Shown here: piece by piece, positions 37,268 through 45,060 of the stretch
Layout: each line of letters begins with the position of its first letter
Position numbering within the stretch: the first letter of the stretch is position 1
Origin: Actinobacteria bacterium casp-actino5
Lineage (GTDB): Bacteria > Actinomycetota > Acidimicrobiia > Acidimicrobiales > Ilumatobacteraceae
Direction: 5' to 3'
NCBI GenBank assembly: GCA_001510385.1
Contig: LFFE01000017.1
Location: 99,134-163,133 of the forward strand
DNA: 64,000 nt
Program-made: the position numbers and the translations under genes
Notes under the pieces: generated by a model
The model's input: only the letters and a program-made list of their open reading frames with translations
Told to the model about the DNA's origin: nothing
Database searches by the model: none

Positions 37268-37340
37268 AGCGGACGACGGGATTCGAACCCGCGACCCTCA
37301 CCTTGGCAAGGTGATGCTCTACCAACTGAGCCACGTCCGC
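37268..37340 (-). tRNA. tRNA-Gly (anticodon GCC)
   Basis: 73 nt. Acceptor GCGGACG pairs with CGTCCGC, the D arm reads GCTCAGTTGGTAGAGC, the anticodon stem CACCT/AGGTG encloses TTGCCAA with GCC, and the T arm is CGGGTTCGAATCCCG. CCA is not encoded. It lies 56 nt downstream of the small hypothetical gene, at the end of the metX gene run. Confidence 0.96.
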
Positions 37341-37396
37341 GTTGTGGAGTCAAAATCTACCAGCGCCGCGCCCTGAGCGGACAACGCCTGGCGAGA

Positions 37397-37639
37397 TCAA
37401 CTGCCCGAATCGTCAGCGGGACGAAGATCAACTGTCAACGTCAACACGCCATCGATTAGCTCCCAAGAGGCATCCGAAACGATCGCGAAATCCATGTAGT
37501 CCTGCTTTGCCTGATCGATGAACGCCTTGCGCTCATCTCCTGCGACTGGTGGAAGGGGACGCTGCTTCACTGCGAGCGCCCGTTCCTTAAAGCGCTTCAG
37601 CATTCCCTCAACATCTAGACCTGGCTGTGACTCACTCAT
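37397..37639 (-). CDS. Small conserved-looking hypothetical protein (80 aa)
   Basis: 80 aa, soluble and charged: MSESQPGLDVEGMLKRFKERALAV then a segment rich in Asp and Lys (AKQDYMDFAIVSDASWELIDGVLTLTVDLRP). I cannot name the family. It overlaps the stop of the upstream membrane protein gene by 4 nt (ATGA), which supports it being a real gene translated in the same operon. Confidence 0.65.
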   Translation of the reverse strand: MSESQPGLDVEGMLKRFKERALAVKQRPLPPVAGDERKAFIDQAKQDYMDFAIVSDASWELIDGVLTLTVDLRPADDSGS

Positions 37640-37980
37640 TCCTCTGATCGTACTTCCTCTGCCTGGTGGTCGTCATCTACAACAGCCGGGACTGTGCCAG
37701 TACGTAACGATTCCTTTTGAGAACTGTCGGCCTCCCGATAGCGGCGAGAACTCATTCGTTCAAGCACCATCAGCGAGGAGTTATCAACCGCCGTCACACG
37801 CCACAGCCAGATCGCAAGCACCGCTAAGGCTGCAGAAAGGGCGATGAGAACAACTGAGATCACAACGACAGTCGCTGATGCCGATGTGTCACCAACAGAC
37901 ACGTCAGCTGCCCACAGCAGCGATTCTTGGAACACCATCACCCACGAGTGTGCCAGAACTACTGCTGATGTTGCGAACAA
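37636..37980 (-). CDS. Small membrane protein, unknown function
   Basis: 114 aa. A first hydrophobic stretch spans residues 1-25 and a strong transmembrane helix is at about 36-62 (TVVVISVVLIALSAALAVLAIWLW). A charged cytoplasmic tail with an acidic end (DDDHQAEEVRSEE) follows. It overlaps the 3' end of the Fpg/Nei-family gene by 22 nt and the next gene by 4 nt. No family recognised. Confidence 0.6.
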   Translation of the reverse strand: MFATSAVVLAHSWVMVFQESLLWAADVSVGDTSASATVVVISVVLIALSAALAVLAIWLWRVTAVDNSSLMVLERMSSRRYREADSSQKESLRTGTVPAVVDDDHQAEEVRSEE

Positions 37981-38726
37981 AAGATGGTTGTTCGGCCAGA
38001 GATCTTTATCCGTTGGAGAGGCGCACCATCAAGTGGACAGACCGCCATAGCGCTACGAAGGTCGGGACTCAGAGTTCCGGTGTGGCTCCCTCCGCGGCTC
38101 TCGAGCTCGGTGGCCGTCACCGAAATGTTCTCTGCAAGACCATCGAGGTCGACCGAACCTAGCGAGGCACACGATCTTCGGGGGTCGATGCCAGAGTGAA
38201 ACAGAGATTCATCAACGAGCATGTTGCCGAGCCCCGCGATGACATGCTGATCAAGCAAAAGAGTCTTTATTGAACATCGCCGGTGGCGTTGTGCTCGAAG
38301 TGCATCACCGAGAGCTTGAGCCGGCGACATGAAGTCAATACCAAGGTTCGACCAATCTGGATCGATGGTAAACCGAGCCCACCTCCGAGGATCGTTTACG
38401 CGCAATGAACCCCGATCGGTTCCCATCACGAGCCGATCCCATTCACGCCGTTCGGTCGCCGGCCCGTATTCGAGGGCAGCAATCGGTGCAATGCCGTTCA
38501 CGATAAGCCGACCGGTCATTGCAAAATACAACTCAACATGGGCACCATCGGTCTCGAGCGCCACACGTTTGCCGTGCCGTTTCACACCGCAAATGTGTCG
38601 GCCGACAAGACTTGCGAGAACGTTGCTATCTCCGCAACGGTCATCAACCTCGATTGACGTGATCTGGTGGCCAACGAGTTCAGTCGCAGCGCTGGCATAT
38701 AAGGCTGCCTCTAGCCCTTCTGGCAT
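37959..38726 (-). CDS. Fpg/Nei-family DNA glycosylase homolog with degenerate zinc finger
   Basis: 255 aa. The N-terminus MPEGLEAALYA keeps the Pro2 and Glu3 used for beta/delta-lyase chemistry, and HGKRVAL supplies the conserved loop Lys. IKTLLLDQHVIAGLGNMLVDESLFHSGIDPRR is the helix-two-turn-helix. The C-terminal zinc finger is abnormal: VCPLDGAPLQRIKISGRTTIFCSQHQQ has one Cys, no partner in CxxC, then C-x2-H. It may bind zinc with fewer ligands or not at all, so activity on oxidised bases is uncertain. It is 5 nt downstream of metX on the same strand. A normal Nei2 paralogue lies at 53.7-54.5 kb. Confidence 0.82.
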   Translation of the reverse strand: MPEGLEAALYASAATELVGHQITSIEVDDRCGDSNVLASLVGRHICGVKRHGKRVALETDGAHVELYFAMTGRLIVNGIAPIAALEYGPATERREWDRLVMGTDRGSLRVNDPRRWARFTIDPDWSNLGIDFMSPAQALGDALRAQRHRRCSIKTLLLDQHVIAGLGNMLVDESLFHSGIDPRRSCASLGSVDLDGLAENISVTATELESRGGSHTGTLSPDLRSAMAVCPLDGAPLQRIKISGRTTIFCSQHQQ

Positions 38727-38731
38727 TTGAC

Positions 38732-39910
38732 CTAGCCCAGTCGGCCCAAGAACGCAGCGATGGAGGTACCCATTTGTTCGGTCTCCATCAAAAACGCGTC
38801 GTGACCGTGTGGCGAGTCGATTTCAACAAATTCTGTTGGGGCACCAGCTGCGATAAACGCATCAGCAATCTGACGCTGCTGATAGGCCGGGTACAGCATG
38901 TCGCTGTTGACACCGATCGAGAGGCATGGCATGTCAACTTCGCGAAGCGCCCGCTCAATCGACTGACGACCCCACGAAATGTCGTGGAGATCCATTGCTT
39001 TGGAAATCAACAGGTAGCTATTCGCGTCGAAACGACGGGCCAGTTTTTCGCCGTGGTAGTTGAGGTAGTTCTCCACCTGGAATTCTTGCCAAAGTCCAAA
39101 ACGATCACCGGTCGAACGATCCGCGACTGCGCGGCCGAATCGCTCGGTGAAGACGTTGTCACTTCGGAAGGTGACCTGTGCTACTTGACGAGCGATTGAC
39201 AGGCCTCCGGCTGGACCGTCCCCGGGAGCAGCGTCGTAATAATCACCGTTGCGCCATTTCGGATCGATTGCGATTGCTCGCCGTCCGATCATTCCCCACG
39301 CAATCTGCTGGGCAGATGCCTGCAGGCAGGTCGCGATCGGGATAATCGAACCAACCTGGCGACGGTAGGTCGCTGCCCATTCGAGTACCTGCATTCCTCC
39401 CATCGACCCGCCAATGACCGAGGCCCATCGCTGAACACCGAGGTGTCGAGACAGCCGCTCCTGTGCGCGCACCATGTCTCTAATGGTGACGACGGGAAAT
39501 CGTGGACCATATGGTGAACCATTCGGATCATCGGGATTGACCGAGGATGGTCCTGTCGAACCCTGGCACCCACCGAGCACATTTGAACAGACAACGAAGA
39601 ACTCGTTGGTATCAATCACACGCCCAGGCCCGATGAGCGAATCCCACCATCCCGGTGCAGGATGCCCCGGTTCGGCTCGACCTGCCGCATGCGAATCGCC
39701 CGTCCATGCGTGGCAGATCAAGATGGCATTTGAGCCGTCACTATTGAGTTGGCCCCATGTCTCATAGGCGATGGTCACCGACCGCAAGACAGATCCCGAG
39801 TCAAGAGCAAACGGTCGATCCTCGGCAAAGGTGTAAAACTGGCGTCGCCCGGGGGCGTCCCCCGGTTGCCATGCACCTGAGACTGGCAGTTCTTCGCTCA
39901 CTCTGTTCAC
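38732..39910 (-). CDS. metX: Homoserine O-acetyltransferase
   Basis: 392 aa alpha/beta-hydrolase-fold acyltransferase, the first committed step of methionine synthesis (acetyl-CoA plus homoserine). The family motif CHAWTGDSHAAGRAEPGHPAPGWWDSLIGPGRVIDT, the nucleophile elbow IGGSMGGMQVLEWA with Ser, and the C-terminal acid and His (GVNSDMLYP, DSPHGHDAFL) are intact. Its leader carries a SAM-responsive riboswitch, so SAM should repress it. A DNA glycosylase homolog and two small genes follow in the same run. Confidence 0.94.
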   Translation of the reverse strand: MNRVSEELPVSGAWQPGDAPGRRQFYTFAEDRPFALDSGSVLRSVTIAYETWGQLNSDGSNAILICHAWTGDSHAAGRAEPGHPAPGWWDSLIGPGRVIDTNEFFVVCSNVLGGCQGSTGPSSVNPDDPNGSPYGPRFPVVTIRDMVRAQERLSRHLGVQRWASVIGGSMGGMQVLEWAATYRRQVGSIIPIATCLQASAQQIAWGMIGRRAIAIDPKWRNGDYYDAAPGDGPAGGLSIARQVAQVTFRSDNVFTERFGRAVADRSTGDRFGLWQEFQVENYLNYHGEKLARRFDANSYLLISKAMDLHDISWGRQSIERALREVDMPCLSIGVNSDMLYPAYQQRQIADAFIAAGAPTEFVEIDSPHGHDAFLMETEQMGTSIAAFLGRLG

Positions 39911-39959
39911 CTCCTCGCTTCACTACACCAACAACGTTGTGCATCTGAGCGAATCGGCG

Positions 39960-40076
39960 CCGGTTTGCCGGTGTTCCGACCGCATCGCACGAAATGTGCA
40001 AGCACCTTGGGGGCGAACCCAGGTTGCCGGGCCAAGAGTTCAACGACTCCGACCGCTCTGAATGCACTTGCAACAT
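39960..40076 (-). promoter_or_regulatory. SAM riboswitch (SAM-I/SAM-IV clan) in the metX leader
   Basis: On the minus strand, P1 pairs TGCAAG (40072-40067) with CTTGCA (40002-39997). Between them are AGAGCGGTC, a P3 hairpin GAGT-CGTTGA-ACTC, the diagnostic core GGCCCGGCAACC, a P4-like TGGG/CCCC stem, and AAGGTGC. The core and the AGGTGC strand are the hallmarks of the SAM-I/SAM-IV ligand pocket; the short separate P3 resembles the actinobacterial SAM-IV form. Downstream hairpins (GCAC-ATTTC-GTGC and CCGG-CAAA-CCGG) may form the expression platform. metX begins about 50 nt after the given 3' end. Confidence 0.82.
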
Positions 40077-40116
40077 TAGCAGTAATAGTCGATGACCACA
40101 CCGGTAACGTACGCCG

Positions 40117-41379
40117 ATGCGAGTTCTCGTCATTGGTGCCGGTGGAGTTGGTTCAGCATTTATCTCAATTACCGCCCGTCGCGAAGCCTTCACCCACCTG
40201 GTTGTCGCCGACGTTGATCTTGAGCGTGCCCAACGAGCCGTAGATGAAGCGGTCGATTCGGGGGAACTCGACGCTACGCAGCAATCTCGACTCCACGCAG
40301 AGCACCTTGACGCATCCGACGAAGTGGCAGTTGCGGCCCTGGCTCGCTCTCACAAGATTGATGTCGTGCTGAATGCATGCGACCCTCGCCTCAATCCTCC
40401 GATCTTTCAAGGCACCTTCGCGGCAAATGCTCACTACGTCGACATGGCGATGCACCTGTCTGAGCCCCACCCGACCAAGCCCTATGAGAAAACGGGCCGT
40501 CGCCTCGGTGATGCACAGTTCGCTCAATCACCGCTATGGAAGAACCGCGGCCTGATGGCACTGGTTGGAATGGGTGTCGAGCCAGGCTTCTCCGATGTTG
40601 CTGCTCGTTATGCCGCCGATCATCTGTTTTCCAAGATTGACGAAATTGGCGTGCGAGACGGCGCTGATCTCGTCGTCGACGGATATGACTTCGCACCAAC
40701 ATTTTCCATCTGGACAACCATCGAGGAGTGTCTGAACCCTCCTGTGATTTACGAGCGTGAGCGCGGCTGGTTCACGACACGCCCTTTTTCGGAGCCTGAG
40801 GTATTCACCTTCCCTGACGGAATCGGGCCGATCGAGTGTGTCAATGTCGAACACGAGGAAGTCATTTTGATCCCACGCTGGATCGATGTCGAACGTGTCA
40901 CGTTTAAGTACGGCCTTGGCCGTGACTTCATTCAAGTTCTGAAAACTCTCGAGAAACTCGAACTGGTGTCAACTGAACCCGTTGAAGTACGAGGAGTAAA
41001 AGTTTCACCACGCGACGTTGTTGCGGCAGCCCTGCCAGACCCCGCCGAGCTAGGCGATCGCATGAGAGGTCGAACATGTGCTGGAACCTGGGTCCGAGGT
41101 CTCGGCCCTGATGGCGAGCCACGAGAGGTCTACGTGTACCACGTGGTCGACAACAACTGGTCAATGAACGAATACCGGCATCAGGCGGTCGTATGGCAAA
41201 CAGCGGTAATGCCTGCAGTTGCAATCGAACTCATGGCCTCTCGCACCTGGTTCAGAGCCGGCGTTGTCGGCCCTGAGGCACTGCCATCAGAACCATTTCT
41301 AGAGTTGCTCGATTCATATGGAGCTGAATGGGAGTGGCTCGAGTACAAAGATCGCGCACCACTCGCCACGAACAGTTAG
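40117..41379 (+). CDS. Saccharopine dehydrogenase-family oxidoreductase
   Basis: 420 aa. The N-terminal Rossmann fold is VLVIGAGGVGSAFISITARR, followed by VADVDLERAQRAVDEA and VVLNACDPRLNPPIFQGTFAANAHYVDMAMHL. The C-terminal domain is of the saccharopine dehydrogenase/carboxynorspermidine type, with GVEPGFSDVAARYAADHLF. Polyamine or amino-acid-derived imine reduction is typical of the family, but the substrate here is unknown. It is divergent from metX, with the riboswitch between them. Its stop overlaps the convergent DUF393 gene by 4 nt. Confidence 0.88.
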   Translation: MRVLVIGAGGVGSAFISITARREAFTHLVVADVDLERAQRAVDEAVDSGELDATQQSRLHAEHLDASDEVAVAALARSHKIDVVLNACDPRLNPPIFQGTFAANAHYVDMAMHLSEPHPTKPYEKTGRRLGDAQFAQSPLWKNRGLMALVGMGVEPGFSDVAARYAADHLFSKIDEIGVRDGADLVVDGYDFAPTFSIWTTIEECLNPPVIYERERGWFTTRPFSEPEVFTFPDGIGPIECVNVEHEEVILIPRWIDVERVTFKYGLGRDFIQVLKTLEKLELVSTEPVEVRGVKVSPRDVVAAALPDPAELGDRMRGRTCAGTWVRGLGPDGEPREVYVYHVVDNNWSMNEYRHQAVVWQTAVMPAVAIELMASRTWFRAGVVGPEALPSEPFLELLDSYGAEWEWLEYKDRAPLATNS

Positions 41380-41759
41380 TCGACTTTTTTCATTGCGCAT
41401 GCCGGCGTGCCTCCGGGCAAGCGGTGGCGATTTTTCGCAATCCATCGGTATGCAACGCCGCCAAGCAGGGTGATCACTGGCCAACGAAGAACCCTGCCGA
41501 GCACACCCCAGGCTGATCCTCGGTATTGCATCGCAGCTGCGACCGCAAGGTGTCCACTCTCTACGATGCCGTTGACACCCACCCACTGCAGGGCAGCCTC
41601 GCATTGCTGTGGGGACAGTCCCAGTTCTTCAAGGTTTGCGAACTGCCAAGGTTCGACCCGGCTGAGCTGAAACCACTTCTCGGCTTTCTCCGCCGAAGAT
41701 GTGCAAAACGAACAATCCCCATCAAAGACCAATGCCGGCAGGCCGGCGTCTTGATTCAC
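41376..41759 (-). CDS. DCC-family (DUF393) thiol-disulfide oxidoreductase-like protein
   Basis: 127 aa. The N-terminal ALVFDGDCSFCTSSAEKAEKWF carries the DxxC-x2-C motif that names the DCC family, a thioredoxin-like fold. The Tyr/Arg-rich C-terminal helices (ALQWVGVNGIVESGHLAVAAAMQYRGSAWGVLGRVL) are typical. It overlaps the upstream DUF4262 gene by 4 nt, so the two are co-translated. Confidence 0.85.
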   Translation of the reverse strand: MNQDAGLPALVFDGDCSFCTSSAEKAEKWFQLSRVEPWQFANLEELGLSPQQCEAALQWVGVNGIVESGHLAVAAAMQYRGSAWGVLGRVLRWPVITLLGGVAYRWIAKNRHRLPGGTPACAMKKVD

Positions 41760-42238
41760 ATCGCTCCAACGACTGGTTGTGCGAAGCGCATTCGCTGCTC
41801 GTAGCCCGCCTCGTACGGGAGAAAACCCTTACGGTCGGGGTAGAGCATCTGTACAACGTTGAGTGGCAATTCGCTGTAGTCACTCACTGCTGGGCACCAA
41901 CTGATTGCCTCATCGTCGCTGAGAGGCGCAAAAGCGCACCGCTGTTCACCGTCGAGAAGCCCGACAAGTTCGCATGCGATCGGAATTTCAACGCCGTTGC
42001 GAAGGGCATCGACAGCGACTCCGATGAGATCGCTCGCCGTGGCTGGAGCTAGGCCAACGACAAGAATCTCAGGGAAGCCGGTCAGCGCGGTCAACCCGAT
42101 CGAGTATGCATGTGCTGGGATGGCTGAATTGTCATCAACCTCTGGGCGTACCGCCTCGAGCGCCCAACCATTCGTTTCGAGCATCCATTCGATCTTTTCG
42201 CGGTGAGAAATCGAGAAGTCAGCCGGGTCAAATGTCAC
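41756..42238 (-). CDS. DUF4262 family protein
   Basis: 160 aa, soluble. IEWMLETNGWALEAV then AHAYSIGLTALTGFPEILVVGLAPATASDLI is the characteristic front half of DUF4262 proteins, whose function is unknown. The tail MLYPDRKGFLPYEAGYEQRMRFAQPVVG is also typical. It is divergent from SURF1, 58 nt away. Confidence 0.82.
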   Translation of the reverse strand: MTFDPADFSISHREKIEWMLETNGWALEAVRPEVDDNSAIPAHAYSIGLTALTGFPEILVVGLAPATASDLIGVAVDALRNGVEIPIACELVGLLDGEQRCAFAPLSDDEAISWCPAVSDYSELPLNVVQMLYPDRKGFLPYEAGYEQRMRFAQPVVGAM

Positions 42239-42296
42239 GCCTCACATTCTCGCGCAGACTCGCACCCGTTGCTTTGGCCAGGTACTGTCATCATCG

Positions 42297-43070
42297 ATGC
42301 CCCCGACATGGACGATGTTCCTGAGACCCAAGTGGATTGCATTTCATCTTGTCGTCGTGTTCGGGTTCGTTGCGCTGTTTAACCTCGGCCTCTGGCAATT
42401 GCAACGGCTCGATGAGCGCCAGTCATTCAATGCTCTCGTCGAGCAACGTTTCGCTGAACCCGTTACTCCACTGGAGGCTGTCATTGCCGATGGCATCGTC
42501 AACGACAGCGAACAAGCAGCAGCCATCGCGTCCGATATTGAATGGAGAGCAGTCAGAGCATCGGGTACGTACCTGCCAGACCACGGTCTACGAGTTGTCA
42601 ATCGATCGCAGAACGGTCGCGCTGGCGACAATCTGGTTGTACCGCTCCTCCTCGACGATGGTCGTGTGTTGCTCGTCAACCGAGGCTTCGTTCCACTCAC
42701 AGTTGAAGAACCCGCTCTGCCTGCGCTGTCTGTGGAGGTCACGGGTCGAGTGCATCCGAGCCAGGAACGATCGCTCCTCGGAGCAAAAGATCCGTCTGAA
42801 GGTGTGCTGACTGAAGTGCAGCGCCTCGACCTCTCTCGTCTCGATCCACAAATACCTGGCGACCTCCTTCCGGTGTACATGGATCTTCTCGAATCGGTGC
42901 CAGGAGAAATTCCAGGCATTCCTGAGCCAGTGATTTCTCCTGACCTCAGCGAAGGCAATCATTTGTCGTACGCGATCCAGTGGTTCACGTTTTCTTTGGC
43001 GGTGCTCGCTGGCTGGGTCGTGGCGCTTCGGGTCAGTTGGCGACGAGCCCTTCGGCCAGCCACCGATTAG
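42297..43070 (+). CDS. SURF1 family cytochrome-oxidase biogenesis protein
   Basis: 257 aa inner-membrane protein with a transmembrane helix near residues 13-31 (IAFHLVVVFGFVALFNLGLWQL) and another near 228-248 (WFTFSLAVLAGWVVALRV). Diagnostic SURF1 segments are LGLWQLQRLDER, RAVRASGTYL, VVNRSQNGRAGDNLVVPLLLDDGRVLLVNRGFVP and HLSYAIQWFTFSL. It assists haem insertion into cytochrome c oxidase; no oxidase subunits are in the window. The last 38 nt overlap the convergent GMC gene. Confidence 0.9.
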   Translation: MPPTWTMFLRPKWIAFHLVVVFGFVALFNLGLWQLQRLDERQSFNALVEQRFAEPVTPLEAVIADGIVNDSEQAAAIASDIEWRAVRASGTYLPDHGLRVVNRSQNGRAGDNLVVPLLLDDGRVLLVNRGFVPLTVEEPALPALSVEVTGRVHPSQERSLLGAKDPSEGVLTEVQRLDLSRLDPQIPGDLLPVYMDLLESVPGEIPGIPEPVISPDLSEGNHLSYAIQWFTFSLAVLAGWVVALRVSWRRALRPATD

Positions 43071-44166
43071 TAATTGTCTCTGCGAGTTGCACCGTCGGCA
43101 CCATCGGATTGACGGATGGAACTGCAGGAAATACTGAAGAATCAACGACGAATAATCCAGCAACGTCGTTCACTCGCCCACATCGATCAGTCACAGCACC
43201 CATCGGACAACCACCCGTCGCGTGGCTGTATACCGGAGTTACCGATGCAACCTGGTGCATCATCCAGTCGCTCACTTCGTCAACTTCGGGAGCATCAATC
43301 GACTCACGGTGCGCGTTGGCAGCAACCAAGTTCGCCACAGCATCGGCTAGAAGTGCCCTCTCAGCCTCTGCTTGGCAGAGTTGAAATCGAATATCGGCGT
43401 TGCCATTCTCATCGAGTTCAATCACCCCTAATGACGAAGGGCGCATGAGTGCTGGCACAACCCAGATTTCATCACCCACGACCGTCGTCATGATCTGTAT
43501 CGCACCTGAACGTTCGACATCACATGTTGCAGAGGGCAAACCTTCGTTATTTCGATATCGCAGAGCAACACTTGGATGATCCTGCAGTCGGCTACCAAGA
43601 CCGGCCGATACGACACCCGAACGCATCAACATTGCGGGCGACACCAACGCCCCAGCACACATCACGACCTGATGAGCCTCAATGACACCACTTTCGCTGA
43701 GGGCGACTCCTCTGGCTTGACCATCTTCAACTACCACTTGGTCAACTGTTGCCTCGGTTCTTACTTCGATGCGGTCGAGCAGCCCGCTGTTGCGGAGGTA
43801 TACATCTGAAACCGAAGCTCGAGAGCCTTGTTGACGTACTCGCTGCCGACGACCCTGACCTTCGATCGGCAGCTGATGGGAATGGTGAAATGGTCCGGCG
43901 TTTGATGCGAAGCCCGGATTTATTGATGAACCGCCGCCGAGGCCAGAGCCTGAGGTGTACGGCACATACGGGCCATCATCGACACGTTGGGCTCGCATTC
44001 CTGGCATCGTGCGGCCTGGAACTTGCGCAGCTTCGTGGAGGTCATCAGGTGTCGCCCCGTCAACGCCCTGTTCGAGCAGAATCACATCTGCTCCGACCGC
44101 TGCAAGCCGTGCAGCAACAACAGACCCGGCGACACCTCCGCCAACAAGTACCCATCGATCTGCCAT
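43033..44166 (-). CDS. GMC-family FAD oxidoreductase
   Basis: 377 aa. The FAD motif is WVLVGGGVAGSVVAARLAAVGADVILLEQG at the N-terminus; SGSGLGGGSSINPGFASNAG matches the GMC FAD-linkage/ADP loop. The C-terminal GGCPMGAVTDRCGRVNDVAGLFVVDSSVFPAVPSVNPMVPTVQLAETI contains the family signature. The protein is about 130-180 aa shorter than typical choline/alcohol oxidases, so the substrate domain is reduced. It probably oxidises an alcohol with an unknown acceptor. MADRWVLVG is the chosen start. Confidence 0.86.
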   Translation of the reverse strand: MADRWVLVGGGVAGSVVAARLAAVGADVILLEQGVDGATPDDLHEAAQVPGRTMPGMRAQRVDDGPYVPYTSGSGLGGGSSINPGFASNAGPFHHSHQLPIEGQGRRQRVRQQGSRASVSDVYLRNSGLLDRIEVRTEATVDQVVVEDGQARGVALSESGVIEAHQVVMCAGALVSPAMLMRSGVVSAGLGSRLQDHPSVALRYRNNEGLPSATCDVERSGAIQIMTTVVGDEIWVVPALMRPSSLGVIELDENGNADIRFQLCQAEAERALLADAVANLVAANAHRESIDAPEVDEVSDWMMHQVASVTPVYSHATGGCPMGAVTDRCGRVNDVAGLFVVDSSVFPAVPSVNPMVPTVQLAETITNRWLAEGLVAN

Positions 44167-44243
44167 GAGCACATCCTGCCATCTGAGAGCCGCCGCAAGG
44201 AGCCGATGATTCATCTTGGGCACGCGTCAGTCATAATTGAGAG

Positions 44244-45053
44244 ATGTCGTGCTTTGACCTGCCAGGCGGCTTTATCGACATCGAGACCCATGACGATGGC
44301 TCAGAGACACTTCGCCCTACCGCGCTCTGCCGAGGACCGTGGGATCCCGACTCGTGTCATGCGGGCCCTCCAACTGCTGCTCTCGCACGGGCAGCTGAAC
44401 GTGCTCTTCCCGATCTTCAGCTCGTTCGGTTGACGACCGAAATCATGAAGCCGATTCCTATGGCCGGATTCACTGTGACTGCCGAGGTATCAAAACCTGG
44501 CCGTACCGTCGCGACCTGCGTGATCGAGCTACGAGACCTCAATGGAATGCTCATCGCTATCAGCCATAGCGCCCACTTGGCCTCGCGCCCTCCGGCACCC
44601 GACATTCCGACGTCTTCGATTTCAACAGTCCCGCTCGCTGAGTCAACGGCTGGACCATTCGTGTTTGAGGTTGTCCGCCATGACTCACTCGGGTTTATCA
44701 ACGGCGTAGAAACTCGTTACCCGGAGCACGAGGACAACAACGTTGGCCCAACATCAATCTGGCTGAGGACAGTCCCCATTTTCACGAATGCCCCGTCATC
44801 TGGTTTCCAACGAATCTGTCCGCTCGCTGACTGCGGAAATGCAATTTCACGGAACGGTGAACCACGAGAATTTGGATTTCTCAACACCGACCTCAGCATT
44901 CATCTTCACCGAGAGCCGCTCGGCGACTGGTTCCGATCTGATGCAATCTCGCTGTGGAATGCAAACGGAATCGGGATGTCGGATGCCCTGCTGTTTGACG
45001 AGCACGGGGCCGTCGGCAGGGCGGTTCAGTCGCTCATCATCTCACCGGCGTGA
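44244..45053 (+). CDS. TesB-like acyl-CoA thioesterase
   Basis: 269 aa double hot-dog protein. The front half CRGPWDPDSCHAGPPTAALARAAERAL, VRLTTEIMKPIPMAGFTVTAEVSKPGRTVATCVIELRD is typical of the acyl-CoA thioesterase domain family common in actinobacteria. DTSIHLHREP-like segments in the second half (LSIHLHREPLGDWFRSDAISLWNANGIGMSDALLFDEHGAVGRAVQSLII) close the fold. It would hydrolyse acyl-CoA. It is convergent with the VWA gene, 7 nt apart. Confidence 0.88.
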   Translation: MSCFDLPGGFIDIETHDDGSETLRPTALCRGPWDPDSCHAGPPTAALARAAERALPDLQLVRLTTEIMKPIPMAGFTVTAEVSKPGRTVATCVIELRDLNGMLIAISHSAHLASRPPAPDIPTSSISTVPLAESTAGPFVFEVVRHDSLGFINGVETRYPEHEDNNVGPTSIWLRTVPIFTNAPSSGFQRICPLADCGNAISRNGEPREFGFLNTDLSIHLHREPLGDWFRSDAISLWNANGIGMSDALLFDEHGAVGRAVQSLIISPA

Positions 45054-45060
45054 GACGACG

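Noticed and set aside
36900..37353. Longer 202-aa form of the rhodanese lipoprotein
   Set aside because: The extra N-terminus translates the tRNA-Gly gene; the lipoprotein signal begins at the GTG at 37179.
39801..40193. ORFs covering the metX leader on either strand
   Set aside because: They coincide with the riboswitch and lack recognisable protein features.
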